In this document: one piece after another, positions 11,359-22,669 of the stretch
How the letters are laid out: each line of letters begins with the position of its first letter
Numbering within the stretch: position 1 is the first letter of the stretch
Source: Physcia stellaris
Lineage: Eukaryota > Ascomycota > Lecanoromycetes > Caliciales > Physciaceae
DNA: 64,000 nt
NCBI GenBank assembly: GCA_018902385.1
Contig: JABSSW010000008.1
Location: forward strand, 186,001 to 250,000
Direction of reading: 5' to 3'
Translations under genes and position numbers: made by a program
Notes under the pieces: model-generated
The model's input: only the letters and a program-made list of their open reading frames with translations
Database searches by the model: none
What the model was told of the DNA's origin: nothing

Positions 11359-12949
11359 TCACTTGGCTTTCTTCTTCTCGTCTTTCTCGTTGTAGGGATA
11401 CTTTATAGTCAAACACCAGATGTCGAGATAATCGCAGATTGTGGTGATGATATCGTACTGTGGTAATTAGCGATGCTTGTGTAAATATCGAAGGTACTTA
11501 CAACAAAGCTTCCATACACACCAATCGCTAAGCCCATGCACAGAAATGTGAATGCAATCTGATAGGTACCAAAACCGAGTACGCTAGGCCAGAGCCCAAT
11601 GACAGGTCCCATAGAATCAGCGACTGCAAGGCCTAACGGTACCGCCAGGACATTGTACATTGGAAAGTTGGGATTTTTGGTTAAGTGTGCAATGATGATC
11701 AAGCCAACAGAATAGGCGTTGATCAGCCCAACGTAGAAGACGAATGGTATGAGGTGGTAGTGGAGTATGATTGGCTGGAGGTAAAGATAGAGAGGAACAA
11801 AGGTCCAAGTGACGAAATATGGGATGAGACCTAAAAGGGGAGAGTAGACGTCCTTGCCCTGTTCCTGGCGGACCTTCATAACGTTTAGAGCACTGCGTGC
11901 AATATTTAGTTACCATTCTGATTTTCGGCAAAGAAACCTTGGCGGAAAAGCTGACCTTTGGAGAGTATTGAACACTAGCACAATTCCGCCATAGACCATG
12001 AACCATTCATTGAATGGCAATTGGTAGAAGTAATCTGGAATAATACCGCCTTTGGCAAAGCCTAATGTCTCGAACATCGACTGCTGCCAGAAGCTACCGG
12101 CGCCTTTTATGGCTGTAAAAGCGTAGACGATGCACAATGTCAAAATTCCTTCGACTGGTCCAGATATGATTCCTAAGGTCAAAGTCTGCGTATAATACTC
12201 ATCCCACGTTTGCACGTAGAAGGTAAGCGTAGCTTGAAACCAACCATTAGCGTGTCTCTCCACCGATCAATGAGATCTTTCTCACCGCCGAATAGAGTCA
12301 ATACAGTGTTCCAGCTTTGTCCTAGGTTCGTAGCTGCGGCAAATAGAAGAACCTCGAGAACAGTGTTACAAGCATCCACACCTACCGCATGGATTAGTCG
12401 AGGAGGGCACACAAATGATTTCTTCTTTACCATGATCAAAAAGTTCGCCCAGTGGGCCACTCTGATGAGTCCGACGACTACATCCAATGATACTCAGTTT
12501 GCATACCGTAGCAATGCCGCTAGACGTACGCTTGTGTGCCATCTACCGCGTCAAAGGTTTGGTACATGAAGAGGCCTATTGCCCACGATGCGTAAACCCA
12601 TCTCGGCATATCCTGGTCAAGAGTCGGATTGTACCATAACATGGTCAAAAGATTGAACACAACAAAGCCAAAGCCCGAGAGCGTAATCTACAAGTCTCGA
12701 TTTCAGTTCTGTAGAGATGCCTCCTTTACGATTACGTACAGCATTGGGACTTTTTATGGCAAAACAGAATCAGCTTTGTTTCGTGAGATTCGATTCCATG
12801 GAGACTCACGCCATTGACATTGGGAACCAGTTGATGGCGACATTATTGTAGAAAGGTTTGAGAAGGTAACGCGAAACTAGCGAATGGTCAACCCCAGAAT
12901 ATTTGTATTCCTTGAGGCCATGGAGAGTCTTTTGCCGAATGTATACCAT
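11359..12949 (-). CDS. choline/ethanolamine phosphotransferase (CDP-alcohol phosphatidyltransferase)
   Basis: Eight exons: 12949-12810, 12749-12740, 12687-12530, 12477-12431, 12381-12286, 12232-11956, 11892-11502 and 11457-11359, giving 405 aa in one frame. It opens with MVYIRQKTLHGLKEYKYSGVD, typical of Cpt1/Ept1. The CDP-alcohol signature is complete: DG-TQ-AR, eight residues, G, ELF, D, HGV, D (around residue 100-122). Seven or more hydrophobic helices follow. The C-terminus is KKAK, a KKxx ER-retrieval signal. The enzyme makes phosphatidylcholine or phosphatidylethanolamine from diacylglycerol and the CDP-alcohol in the ER (Kennedy pathway). Which alcohol it prefers cannot be read. Exon 2 is only 10 nt, yet it supplies the conserved MAPN-ITL junction, so the splicing is well supported. 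Confidence 0.93.
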
Positions 12950-13280
12950 GCTGTCGACGGCGTATGGCAACTCCAAAGGAACAGGTGAGGGGCCAAGGAA
13001 CAAGAATAAAGCTTCGATCAAAGCCTGGAATTCCTGCTTTCCCCCATGAGAAACCAACCAGGGATCTCGTTAGGTTGCTTTTCGCGGTAAATACGCGACG
13101 CGGCTGATGCGGGATGACGTCAAATAATTCAGATACCCGCAAGGGCAAATCACTAGTCATATGACATATCGGTTGCTCAGATTGGAACTTGAAGATATGA
13201 GTGAGTGAAGAACAGGCTGTATTGACAGCAAATGAAGCCATTAAGGATACTACATACAACAAGAATACCATAGTCGTTAT

Positions 13281-14082
13281 TTATGAAATCCCATTAATCG
13301 TGTTCTGCCGGCCACGTTGCTCATCTTCCTCTGGCGTGACAATCGTCCAGTCTTTGACACCGCCTTTCCAGTCGGCTATTCTGCCTTCTTGGACACCAAC
13401 AACAACGACCCGGACCTCTTCCCCCTCGATGAAACAGCTCGTTCCCCCATCTCCTTCATCTTGTGGAGCATTGGGTGTCGCACCGAACAAGCCTCGCTCC
13501 TCTTGAGCCTGGTCCCCAAATGTATTGTTCTCCAGATGCCTCTCCTTGCACCATTTCTCCTCCTCACTTCCTTCATCTAGCATTCGAGCGGTTCCATTGA
13601 TAGTTGCGCTGATACTGCTGAGAGCGCTTGTGTTGATATTCAACAAAAGACTTGCAAGACTTGATCTTGTTGCTTGTGGCGGTGGTGAGCTTTCTCTGGT
13701 CGGATCTGGTATACGCGTCGGCGGTCGGTGAGAGACCCAGTCATGCACTAGTAAAGAGACTCTCGGGTTATTGATGAGGTTGAGGGTCTTCTTCGAGGAA
13801 GGATTGGTCGTCATAATGATGACAGGACTAGAGCTGAACGGGGATGACGGAAGATATGTGTAGTTCATGAGGGAGATGTGGGGATATAGAGCATCACAAG
13901 TTGCAAGATGCAGCTGGAGCTACATGTTAGCATAGCTTCTACGGCAGTGTAGCAGCCAAACCTACAAACCTAGCATTCTTGAGGCACGCTTGAACTTCTG
14001 ACGGCAGTGATGAGCAGATCTGGGGATGGGTGATTGTGGCCGAAGACTCCCAGTTCAGTGGCGGCCTTGACGGGTCGGCCAT
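13281..14082 (-). CDS. pyridoxamine-phosphate-oxidase-like FMN split-barrel protein
   Basis: Two exons, 14082-13966 and 13919-13281, giving 251 aa. The intron is 46 nt (GTAGGT...TAG, phase 0). The start is MADPSRPPLNW. The segment LPSEVQACLKNARF-LQLHLATCD...PHISLMNYTYLP, then an IIMTTNPSSKKTLNLINNPRVSLLVHDW block, is the N-terminal half of the flavin split barrel as in yeast YLR456W/YPR172W proteins. The middle is a low-complexity insert, and the C-terminal FIEGEEVRVVVVGVQEGRIADWKGGVKDWTI closes the barrel. These proteins resemble PNP oxidase but most lack proven PLP synthesis; an FMN- or heme-binding redox role is inferred. No targeting signal seen. It lies 332 bp upstream of the CPT1/EPT1 start, same strand. 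Confidence 0.8.
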
Positions 14083-14537
14083 GGCGATAAAGCAAAGCTA
14101 CCAACCAATATCCCGAGGGATAAGTGATAGAATTCAGCAACAGAGATGCGATTTAAAGCGTTCTTTAGCTACTTCAAGTAATTAGACTACTCAAGCTAAG
14201 GTGATGACTGATACCTACATTTGATCAGCGCCAGCCGATAATTGGACCCTTGTCCCCCGAAGTGCCCCACGCTAGCACCCCCGTTTTCAATCCGTTCCAT
14301 GCTTTTTGGTGAAGCCGCGACACAGTACCGCCCATCATCAGCCACCACAGCGAATGTTGAAGATTCAGTGACAGTCCAATTTACTGATAGCCTGCAAAAC
14401 CCCTTCTATCAGAAGGCAGATAGAGGATGCCAAATAGGGGCAATTATCGAAGCAATACAGCGCACACTCCCTATAATAGTGAATCCTAGATCCTAGAGAC
14501 CCAGGAAGGCAGCGCTGCTTCTGTATGGGCAGAAGAC
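14083..14537. other. intergenic region, possible end of a decayed DNA transposon
   Basis: No gene. CCCCGAAGTGCCCCAC near 14257-14272 resembles the GC-rich terminal sequence often seen in fungal pogo/Fot1 elements, and a pogo-like fragment begins 270 bp away. I did not find a matching inverted copy on the other side, so this remains weak. Confidence 0.35.
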
Positions 14538-15143
14538 TTAGTTCCCCGGGTATAAGCCATGCTGCTGTTGCCCTTGTGGGGGCCCTGGTGGGGGGTAAGG
14601 TGTTTCAACCGGTGTCTGGCTTGTTGATGTAAAGTCTTTGAAGCAGGCAATCATCTTCTCCTTGTCCTGCGACGAGGCCTTTTCCTTGTTCAATACTTGA
14701 GCGTAGAGAGGCTTCAGTTCCGGATGGCGTTCTAAGAACTTATAAGCCCAACCGGCGCCCAGTTCTTCTGAGCCAGTCCTTAATTTCAGCATTTCAGTAC
14801 CCATGGAATGCAGTTGCGAGCAACGCGGAGCCAAGCCCCATGAGTCCATTTGTTGTGACCATCTAACCAGTGCCTGCTCCTCGTCGGGTGTGAGTACTTG
14901 CTGATGAATATGGGCTTCGCGACGCTCTTGAGTTTTGCGTCTTATACGTCGGGAGAGTGTGGTGTGATGATCAACCCCATGCTTCTTAGCCACATAGCGA
15001 TATGAAGGCTTCTTCATGGCTTTCTTTTCTGCATCGGTAGATTTTGCATACTTCTCCTCGTACGCTCGATAGTCTCGAATAGCCAATTGAAGACGCTGCT
15101 CATGTGGTAGCTCTCCTGGCTTGACAGGCCTACTTGCAGGCAT
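14538..15143 (-). mobile_element. pogo/Fot1-type DNA transposase, N-terminal DNA-binding fragment
   Basis: An intact 201-aa frame. Residues about 15-70 form a psq-type helix-turn-helix (RLQLAIRDYRAYEEKY...PSYRYVAKKHGVDHHTTLSRRI). Residues about 85-155 are a CENP-B-type second HTH (LTPDEEQALVRWSQQMDSWG...LGAGWAYKFLERHPELK). In full-length fungal pogo-family transposases a DDE catalytic domain follows; here the frame ends in a Pro/Gln-rich tail (PYPPPGPPQGQQQHG) and stops. So this is either a truncated transposon copy or a host gene using only the DNA-binding part. No DDE remnant was recognised downstream on the same strand. It is upstream-less: no clear promoter or terminal repeats could be paired. 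The domain call is firm; its status is not. Confidence 0.75.
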
Positions 15144-15652
15144 GACGGAAAGTTGTTTTCAATGAGTGTTTGCAGCCTTCGTTATGCTTGTGAGGCGGGC
15201 AGCCTGGAGGGCGCGTTGGTTGGTGTGATCGGAAAGCCTCGGCAAATGTGGCTGCTTCGGATAATGGTGCACTAAGGGGAAATACAAGCACATCTTGGGT
15301 TGGACGACCCCTGAAGCTGTCCAACCCTACGGTTACCTTTTAGGCCTCCAAGCTTGGATGCGGGGAAGCTTCAGCTCTTACTGTTTACAAACTAGATAGC
15401 CTCGAAGGTTGCTCCCATCCCACGCGACACCAATCGCAGCAGATGCACTAATTCTACAGCTCTAAGGCTTTTAGGCGTTCCCACCCCGCCTGCAGTCGGC
15501 GGCATTGACAGCTCTAACCCCCCGCATACGCACGCCGCTCTTCCTCAACCGATACTGATAGTTGAGGTCGAGAAGCCCAGAGCAGCTCTATAGAGCTACC
15601 CGAGCGTCTTGTTTTCATCTTCGGCCGGTTGTTACATATCGTTGACTCCACC
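15144..15652. other. intergenic region upstream of the NIPSNAP gene
   Basis: Contains a short minus-strand open frame directly upstream of the transposase fragment (to 15324) without motifs, then GC-richer sequence that is probably the NIPSNAP promoter and leader. Confidence 0.5.
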
Positions 15653-16808
15653 ATGCTCACGCGGCGCCTCGTTTCACGCCTTCAGCCTTCCTCTGCTCTT
15701 GCTCGCACCCTCAGCACTACAACCCCCCAACAGCGATCACCATCACTCGCAGACATAACTCCAAATGGCGCTCCGAAATTCGACGCCAGACAAAAAGAAT
15801 TCCGAGAAGGGCTAAGGGCCGCTCAGAAAGAAAAGGAAAAACAAGACAGTCAGTCCGTCGATACTTCTAAACATCCCTCCGACAGTGATACCACTGCTCA
15901 ATCTACGAGCAATGCAGACTCTTCGTCTCTTGCCGATGTAGCATTGGGCTCACTTTCTACGCATCAAACAGGGGCTGCTCGCCAATCCTCCTCAAAAGAC
16001 GAAAGTAGCAAGCGGAAAGGTGCGCTTTCGTCACTGATCTATGGTACCCATGAAGGCCAGCAGATGGATCGGGAGATTGAGAAGTCATTCTCCCAAGTAC
16101 TTGCTCGAGGCAAGTATGTGCATTCAATAGTCTTCCATTCCGTAAAACCGGACAAGGTCGACGAGTACTCGCAGCTTGTCGGAAGCTGGTATCCACGTAT
16201 GGCAAAATTAGAGAAGAACCACGTCAACCTAGTCGGTAGCTGGAGAACAGAGGTGGGCGATTGTGATACATTTGGTAAGCATATCCTGGCAATCGAAAGA
16301 GTCACCGCGCTAAAAATCCGAAGTCCACATATGGGAGTACCAGCGGTATCATGGCTATCATGCTTCATTACACTCCATCTCCTCTCATCCGGATTTCCCT
16401 GAATTTGACAAGAAGCTGAAGAGTCTGATCACTCACAAGCAGACGTCTTTGATGCAGGAATTCTCCTTTTGGCCTACCACTCCTCCCCGTCAACTAGGCG
16501 GTCTCTTCGAACTGCGATCTTACACTCTCCATCCTGGTAATTTGCTTGAATGGGAAACCCACTGGAGACGCGGGCTCAAGGCAAGACGGGAGGTCATGGA
16601 AGGCGTTGGCGCATGGTTTGTTCAGATCGGAGACCTCAACACCGTGCATCACTTGTGGCAATTCGCGGACTTGGAGGAAAGGAAAGCAAGAAGGGAGATG
16701 AGCTGGGGCGTTGAAGGTTGGGGTGACACCGTGCACAAGACGGTGCCTTTGATTCAGTCAATGAAGAGCCGGATTTTAATCCCAATGCCTTGGAGTCCGG
16801 TGGCTTAG
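15653..16808 (+). CDS. NIPSNAP-family mitochondrial protein
   Basis: Two exons, 15653-16274 and 16324-16808, with a 49-nt intron; about 368 aa. The ATG at 15653 sits in CCACCATGC and starts a classic presequence (MLTRRLVSRLQPSSALARTLS). After a Ser/Thr-rich linker comes KGALSSLIYGTHEGQQMDREIEKSF-like sequence and then two ferredoxin-like NIPSNAP domains: YVHSIVFHSVKPDKVDEYSQL...NLVGSWRTEVGDCDTFVHIWEY (about residues 160-240) and FELRSYTLHPGNLLEWETHW...WFVQIGDLNTVHHLWQF (about 290-360). NIPSNAP proteins lie in the mitochondrial matrix and, in animals, mark damaged mitochondria for mitophagy; the fungal role is not settled. The VHIWEY block is rebuilt exactly across the splice, which supports the join. 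Confidence 0.9.
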
Positions 16809-17269
16809 TTTGTGGTTCAGGTGCTAGCGGGAACATTTTGCATTGCGTTACAAGCGTTCAGTGGAATAGCTGTTTTAGTATCAAGTGCTGATGGAGGTTC
16901 TGCCAATGTCTACGTCAGATGTCGACATTGAATTTCTAGAAGACATTTTCTCGGAAAGGGTTTCGAACCCAGCATTGTTGTGAGAATCACGTTACATAAA
17001 TCAGAATCTGTTATTCAATGTTGTATAAGGTATGACGTCTCTCCTTTTTTCGCATTGAACTATAAAGGCACGTGATCAAAAAAGCAGGGCTCGAGTGATG
17101 CGAAAACGCGGCGTCACCTGAGCTCCGAGCTTGGCATGAGTGAAGTCCATTTACGAACACATACTAGCCTTTACCAAAATTGCCCATAACCCTGCCTCCA
17201 TACATCGAAAGATCAGATTCGAGCGTCAAATCATACTGCCTACAAAGTTTTACCTAACAGCACATCGAA
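16809..17269. other. intergenic region between NIPSNAP and RPN5
   Basis: No open frame of note. GGGTTTCGAACCC at 16969-16981 is a palindrome-like match to a tRNA T-arm but no cloverleaf surrounds it. The last ~150 bp are presumably the RPN5 promoter. Confidence 0.6.
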
Positions 17270-18955
17270 ATGTCCGAGGGTCAGCTCTTCAAGCCCGATA
17301 AAGACTTTACAAAAGAGGTGGACAAACAATTACCAGAGGCGCAAGAGCTTGCCAAAGTAATTCAAACGCAGACAGGAAGCTTAGATTGTACTCGCTAATA
17401 CAGCGCCTCCAGGACAACGTTCAGGCCGCGATAGAAAAACTCACACTTCTCGAAAAGCAATCACGACAGGTAGATAGGTCTCGGCGATATCTCACCTCAA
17501 TGAACTTACATATTGCCAACAGGCATCAGATCTTGCGTCAACATCGCGATTATTGGTCGGCATTGTCACCATATGTAAAGACTCGGGCGACTGGGGCCTG
17601 CTCAATGAGCAGGTTCTATTGTTATCTAAAAAGCATGGGCAGCTCAAGCAAGCTACAACCAAGATGGTACAAGTAGTAATGGGATTCATCGATGAAGCAC
17701 CAAACGCGGAGAAAAAGCTATCGGTTATCGAGACGTTAAGAACAGTGACCGAGGGCAAGGTATTATTAATGTGAGATCAAAACGACGTACATTGACATAA
17801 GGGTAGATCTTCGTCGAGGTCGAGAGAGCTAGAGTCACTCGCATACTGTCCAACATGAAGAAAGAACAAGGTGATCTGAATTCAGCGGCAGACATCCTAT
17901 GCGAGCTACAGGTGGAGACATTTGGCTCGATGGAGCGAAGAGAAAAGACGGAATTCATCCTGGACCAAGTTGGGCTATGCATAGAGAAGGGCGACTGGAC
18001 GCAAGCCGGAATCCTAAGCCGAAAAATTAGCACCAAGTACTTCGCTCGAAAACCTACCAAAACACCGGAACAAAAGAGAAGGACGATAAGGAGCGAGAAG
18101 AGAAGCTGAAAACTCGGAGTGTAGATGATCCGCCGTTAGAGAAGGATGACGATGTCACGGATCTAAAGCTTCGCTACTACGAACAACAAATCACATTAGC
18201 GAAGCATGACGACAAGTATCTGGAAGCTTGCAAGCATTACCGCCAAGTGCTAGACACCGAGTCTGTCGAGAACAACCCGGAGCAACTACACGCTGTAAGT
18301 CCATACAGTACCCATCGCCCTCGAGGTAGCTTGCTAATAAGTTTTTACCCAGGTCCTCCAACGAGTTATCTACTACATCATTCTCTCGCCTCACGATAAC
18401 GAACAATCTGACCTGCTCCACCGTGTCAACGCCGATACTCGGAATTCTATCGTCGCCCAAGAAGCCTCCCTTTTAAAACTCTTCACTATCCCTGAACTTA
18501 TGCGCTGGCCTCTCGTCTCATCCCAATATGGTTCTGCGCTCTGCTCTACCGATGTCTTCTCCTCTACCCCGTCATCAGACGACCCTAAAGCCCATACACG
18601 GTGGGAAGACCTCCGCAAGCGGGTCATCGAACACAATGTCCGCGTCGTGGCACAGTACTACACACGGATAGAGATGGGCCGACTAACGCAGCTATTGGAT
18701 CTTGAAGAAGACGAGACAGAGTCATACATCTCTCAGCTTGTGACGGCGAAGACGGTGTATGCAAAGATCGACCGGCCAGCGCGGGTGGTCAGCTTTGCGA
18801 AGACGCGAGATGCGGATGAAGTACTGAATGAATGGAGTTCGAGTGTGAAAGGCCTGCTGGGGCTCTTGGAGAGGATCGATCATCTCATTACGAAGGAGGA
18901 GATGATGGCTAACATCCAGCCGAAAGAAGGTGCCAAGGGTGTAAAGGCTCACTGA
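17270..18955 (+). CDS. RPN5: 26S proteasome lid subunit RPN5 (PSMD12), with an apparent one-base frameshift
   Basis: Exons 17270-17356, 17404-17469, 17523-17759, 17807-18294 and 18353-18955. The product starts MSEGQLFKPDKDFTKEVDK and contains ASDLASTSRLLVGIVTICKD, LLNEQVLLLSKKHGQLKQAT, LRYYEQQITLAKHDDKYLEA and a C-terminal PCI domain ending RIDHLITKEEMM, all typical of Rpn5. The PCI repeats hold the lid of the 19S regulatory particle together. In exon 4 the frame breaks after KPTKTPEQ: the sequence CAAAAG at 18071-18076 has four A where five would keep the conserved KEKDDKEREEKLKTRSVDD in frame. No GT...AG pair spans the break without removing conserved residues. Since RPN5 is essential in yeast, a sequencing or assembly indel is the likeliest cause. 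Confidence 0.92.
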
Positions 18956-19339
18956 TAGCATGGGAAATGCGTCTGCAAGGTAGGATTTTAACCCTCTTCG
19001 GGTGAAGGAAAGGTCTCTAAGGCCACGAAGAGCGCGGGAGATGTATCATATTTGTTTAGCATACTAATAGAGTAGACAAGCCAGCGAAGCTTGTTGCATG
19101 ACCGTGGTCGATCTTCCAATGGTAGAAGTCTAGGCTACGCACTACGAGTCTAACACTATGGCTTCACCAAAACAAACTGAGATTTCTGTAGCTGACATTG
19201 CATTGTTTTGCACTTCCCAATCAGCAAAATTAGCATTCGAACAATTTCACGACTTCACGGTCAACATGTTCTGGACAAAGAAACACCATCCTTGCGCTAC
19301 CATGGAATATTATCATCAGCCATAGCCCTACCCTTCAAC
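18956..19339. other. 3' flanks of two convergent genes
   Basis: Lies between the RPN5 stop and the end of the minus-strand Cys-rich gene. No open frame or motif of note. Confidence 0.6.
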
Positions 19340-20787
19340 CTAGTCAAATATGGATCTAAACTCCCTCACAGATCCCAGCCCACTATCTCCGCCGTTCATA
19401 CCAACCCATCCCCTCTTCTCCCTCTCCACCCGCTCAATCTCCCCAAAACACCTCTCACGCATCATCAGTACCTCTTGACTGTCTTCATATCTCCCCGTGT
19501 AGGTCTCGTAGCATCTCCCACAAAGCAGCTTCTCAGCTGGGTCAACCGGGCTCCAGCAGGGCTGGCAGTAGCCCTTCATATTTATAGATTGTGGGTGGAA
19601 GTGGCATTGCTTGCAGAAGTCAGAGGTGGAAGAGTACTTAGAGCCTGCCTTCGCTGCCAGGTCTCAGATCGACGGGGCGGGACTGGTGGTGGGACGTTGA
19701 GGGTTTACGAATCGTGGGTTGCTGGTCGGTGGGACAGATCTGGGCCCATGTCTTCGTCGATCTGGGTATCAGCACCGAAGCGGACTTTACGTTGATCCAG
19801 CGATTCTCGACTCCTGCTTGGCTTGAGGATTGGTTTTCTCCTAGGTCGCGGAGGTCCGGTCTCTTTGGGTAGAGGCTGCTGATCATCGAAGTGTGCGGGG
19901 CGTTCCTGTGATGAGCTACGTTTTCCTCCGTGTCTAGCTTCCCTGGGGGGTTGGACCCAAGATCTCGAGAGCTTTGATTCCGCGAATGGGTTGTGGTAGA
20001 GCTCCTCTGTCGCGCTCATGACATTGCTTGCGGAGGCGGGAAGCTCTTCATCCCAGGGATTGATGTCGACTTCGATAGTAGGCTTTGCGAATGAGCTCCC
20101 CACAGCTTGTGCTAATTTTCTAACGGGTTGAGGAAGGGTGTCATGTCGAGCCCGTGGGTTGACTTGTCCTTGACCGCTCTCTTTAGACCTTTGGTACGAA
20201 TTTTTCGTATCAAGTACTTCAATTTCTGTCCTCGACTCAATTCGCTTGTGAGCATCACGATGCGATGTCTGGCGTGAAGGATCACTCTCGTTGCACTCTT
20301 TTCTGAGATCTTGGGATGAGTGCCTCTCCAGTCGAAGCGTCCTTGCTCGTTGCCCTTGAGTACTCCGCGACTCAGTGTTCTCTGTCCTCTTTGGTCCAAC
20401 GGATTTGTCAGTGGGATCGACTCCATAGCTCGCAGATGGTTCACCAGCATTGGCCGTCAAAGTGTTTCGCCGCGGTACGGCTGTTCCGCTCAAGTACGAG
20501 ATGCTCTCCGCAGGTTGGCGCCGCACTTCTGTTAGAAGCTTCAGGGGCCGACTGGTCTCTGCAGAGCCATACATCGCTGTCCTAGCAGCTGCCGCCGAGC
20601 GGTTTCTAGTTAGAGCTTTATATCGGTCCCGCCCAGTACTCTCAGAGTAGACCTGTGTTGGGTTTTGGACTGGATTTAACAATGGCATCCTCATGCTCTT
20701 CGTCTCTTTTGGTGTCACTCGTCCCAATCTATCTGAAGATTGGTAATTGGAGTGAACATCAGAAAGTCTTTTACAGAGAGGACTCAT
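19340..20787 (-). CDS. unknown fungal protein, disordered with a Cys-rich C-terminus (splicing unresolved)
   Basis: The main frame (20787-19705) gives 360 aa rich in Ser, Arg, Thr and Gln, with RRKPILKPSRSRESL followed by RKVRF, which fits an RVxF-type PP1 docking motif. Further downstream in another frame (about 19660-19340) is a compact Cys-rich stretch: FCKQCHFHP...YCQPCWSP...LLCGRCYETYTGRY, three CxxC pairs like a zinc ribbon, then a charged helical tail. The two parts are adjacent and same-strand, so I treat them as one gene. The join is not settled: the last GT in the main frame is in the wrong phase, while a GTAAAG donor near 19789 would work but skips RKVRF and what follows. Two separate genes or an indel are alternatives. 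Function unknown. Confidence 0.5.
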
Positions 20788-22669
20788 CTTCCTCAGGTGA
20801 ATGACCTTGTCCGGATGTGGAACTTATACTTGATGTAATCTGTCGGATGCTTATGCTCAAGTTCAAATTCCAGAAAAAACGAGAATAGAGCCTGCGTTTC
20901 CTCGAAGACGGTTGTAAGATGTGCGTGTATCAACTTTCGGCTATTGTACTGATCGTCTCGCTGGGGTGTAGGTACCCGATATATCTCAGGCATCTCTTCG
21001 TACAAAAGATCCAAATGTTTCAAAGCTACAATCTTCTCGTGCGGGACAAAGATGTGCTTTACACTGTCTCGTGGCCAATTGTGGTCGCGCCTGAACTTGC
21101 TTACGAAAAAGAGAAGACCTTTTTAATTCTCAAATAAAGTAGTGATGTGTGTGTATAATGGTCTGCTAAGGGGAGATATTGCTCGCCTGTTGGGCAAGCG
21201 GGTATCTCCATCGGCTTCCTTGGTACTCACACACGACAGTTTCTGGACGAAACCCATGACAACAGATATAAAGCGTCAAGCAACCAATTAATGGGAAACT
21301 ACCAGCGGCAGACGAAAGTTGAAGGGCCAGCGAAGATATCGATAAATGAGATATCTACTAAGAGCAAGAAAAGATCAAAGGGAATCTATACTCCTTAGAA
21401 TCCACATAATGAATACATCGTTGAAACCCGGTGGTGGGATTACTATATGGTTGCCAGGGAGAATAAAGCTCCAACACGGCTTGAGCTGTTGTAAGGTGTG
21501 AATGCAGAGAAGAGGTGTCGGAAGAGCAGGCCTTGGTCGCAACTAGCACCGACGTGAGGCATGAAAGAGAACGTCCCGTGGAACTTGACGGCATACTGGC
21601 TGATAGCATATAAAATCCTTTCGTGGGCCTGACCGCGTCCAAAGTCTAATGCCTGAACCAAAACTTATCCGTGGATATCTGTTCAACGAGAAGAAGCTAT
21701 GATTCCTGGGGGGCTTTCACAACCCCGTGGGTTGGGGATAGCACTGGGCCGTCTAGCAGAGGTGCCGCACAGGTCAGGTCAGGCCTGTCGCCGCCGATCC
21801 CCCAACTGTATGTCATATCTGCAGTATCGAATCAACCAGATCATTTCAGAGCTCCCATTGCTGAGTAGGCTTTGAGTAGCGCTAGACCGTCGAAACGTAC
21901 TGATTCAGGTTGGGTTCCCCAGTACAGAAGAAGGTATGCGTTTGATTGTTTTAGGAAATGAATCGAACAGAAAAAGCAAAGATAGGAAGACTGACAACGG
22001 TCGCATATTGAGGAAATATCTCAAGCATACCTTGCTGGACCCATGAGAATTGTTTCTGGGACGAGGAGTACCAGTACTTGTATTGTCGTTATCTTATTAA
22101 AATTTTGACTCTCAACACGCGTCCCATGGTTCCTTTGGATGTAATAGAACCACGTTGAGCGTATGCAAGGATCAGGACGTCTTGCTCGGCCGAGCTAACC
22201 AAATACCAGGAGAGGATACTTGTAAATGTGCTGAATGTTGGGACAGACCGGTCTAGAGCTACTACTTAGCCGGCGAGGGTCTTTTGAACAGTGGAATGGG
22301 GTAGACATGAAGATTATATGCGTGGTTTTCAAGCACCCAGGTTGCCAATAACAAGAGCAGATTGAACAGAAGGATAAGCCTCCTATCATCTAGTAATCAG
22401 GATCGGGTGGTGAGGGTAATCCGAGATCTCATTTCACAAAAACGGAGGGAATCCCAGCATGGCATGGCTGAGTCGGAATAAAGAGGTCAATCAGCCCAGC
22501 AAACACACTTCAAAGTCGTTTCATCCGACTTCGGGGATATGTGAGTGGCCTTAGTTCCCCCAGTCCCTGAGAGACTCGGATCAGAGTGATAATATTACTG
22601 CCGCCACTGTGGACAGAGAAGGATCGAGACTTGTATGCTCACACGCTTGCTCAGCTCTAGCGCCTCCAC
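20788..22669. other. 1.9-kb gap without a supported gene
   Basis: A 76-codon minus-strand frame at 21023-20793 (KHLDLLYEEMPEIYRVPTPQ...) reads like helical protein but has no clear start, partners or family. The rest is AT-rich intergenic sequence with only short frames. Confidence 0.5.

Noticed and set aside
16966-16985. GGGTTTCGAACCC resembling a tRNA T-arm
   Set aside because: No cloverleaf around it; probably a chance palindrome.
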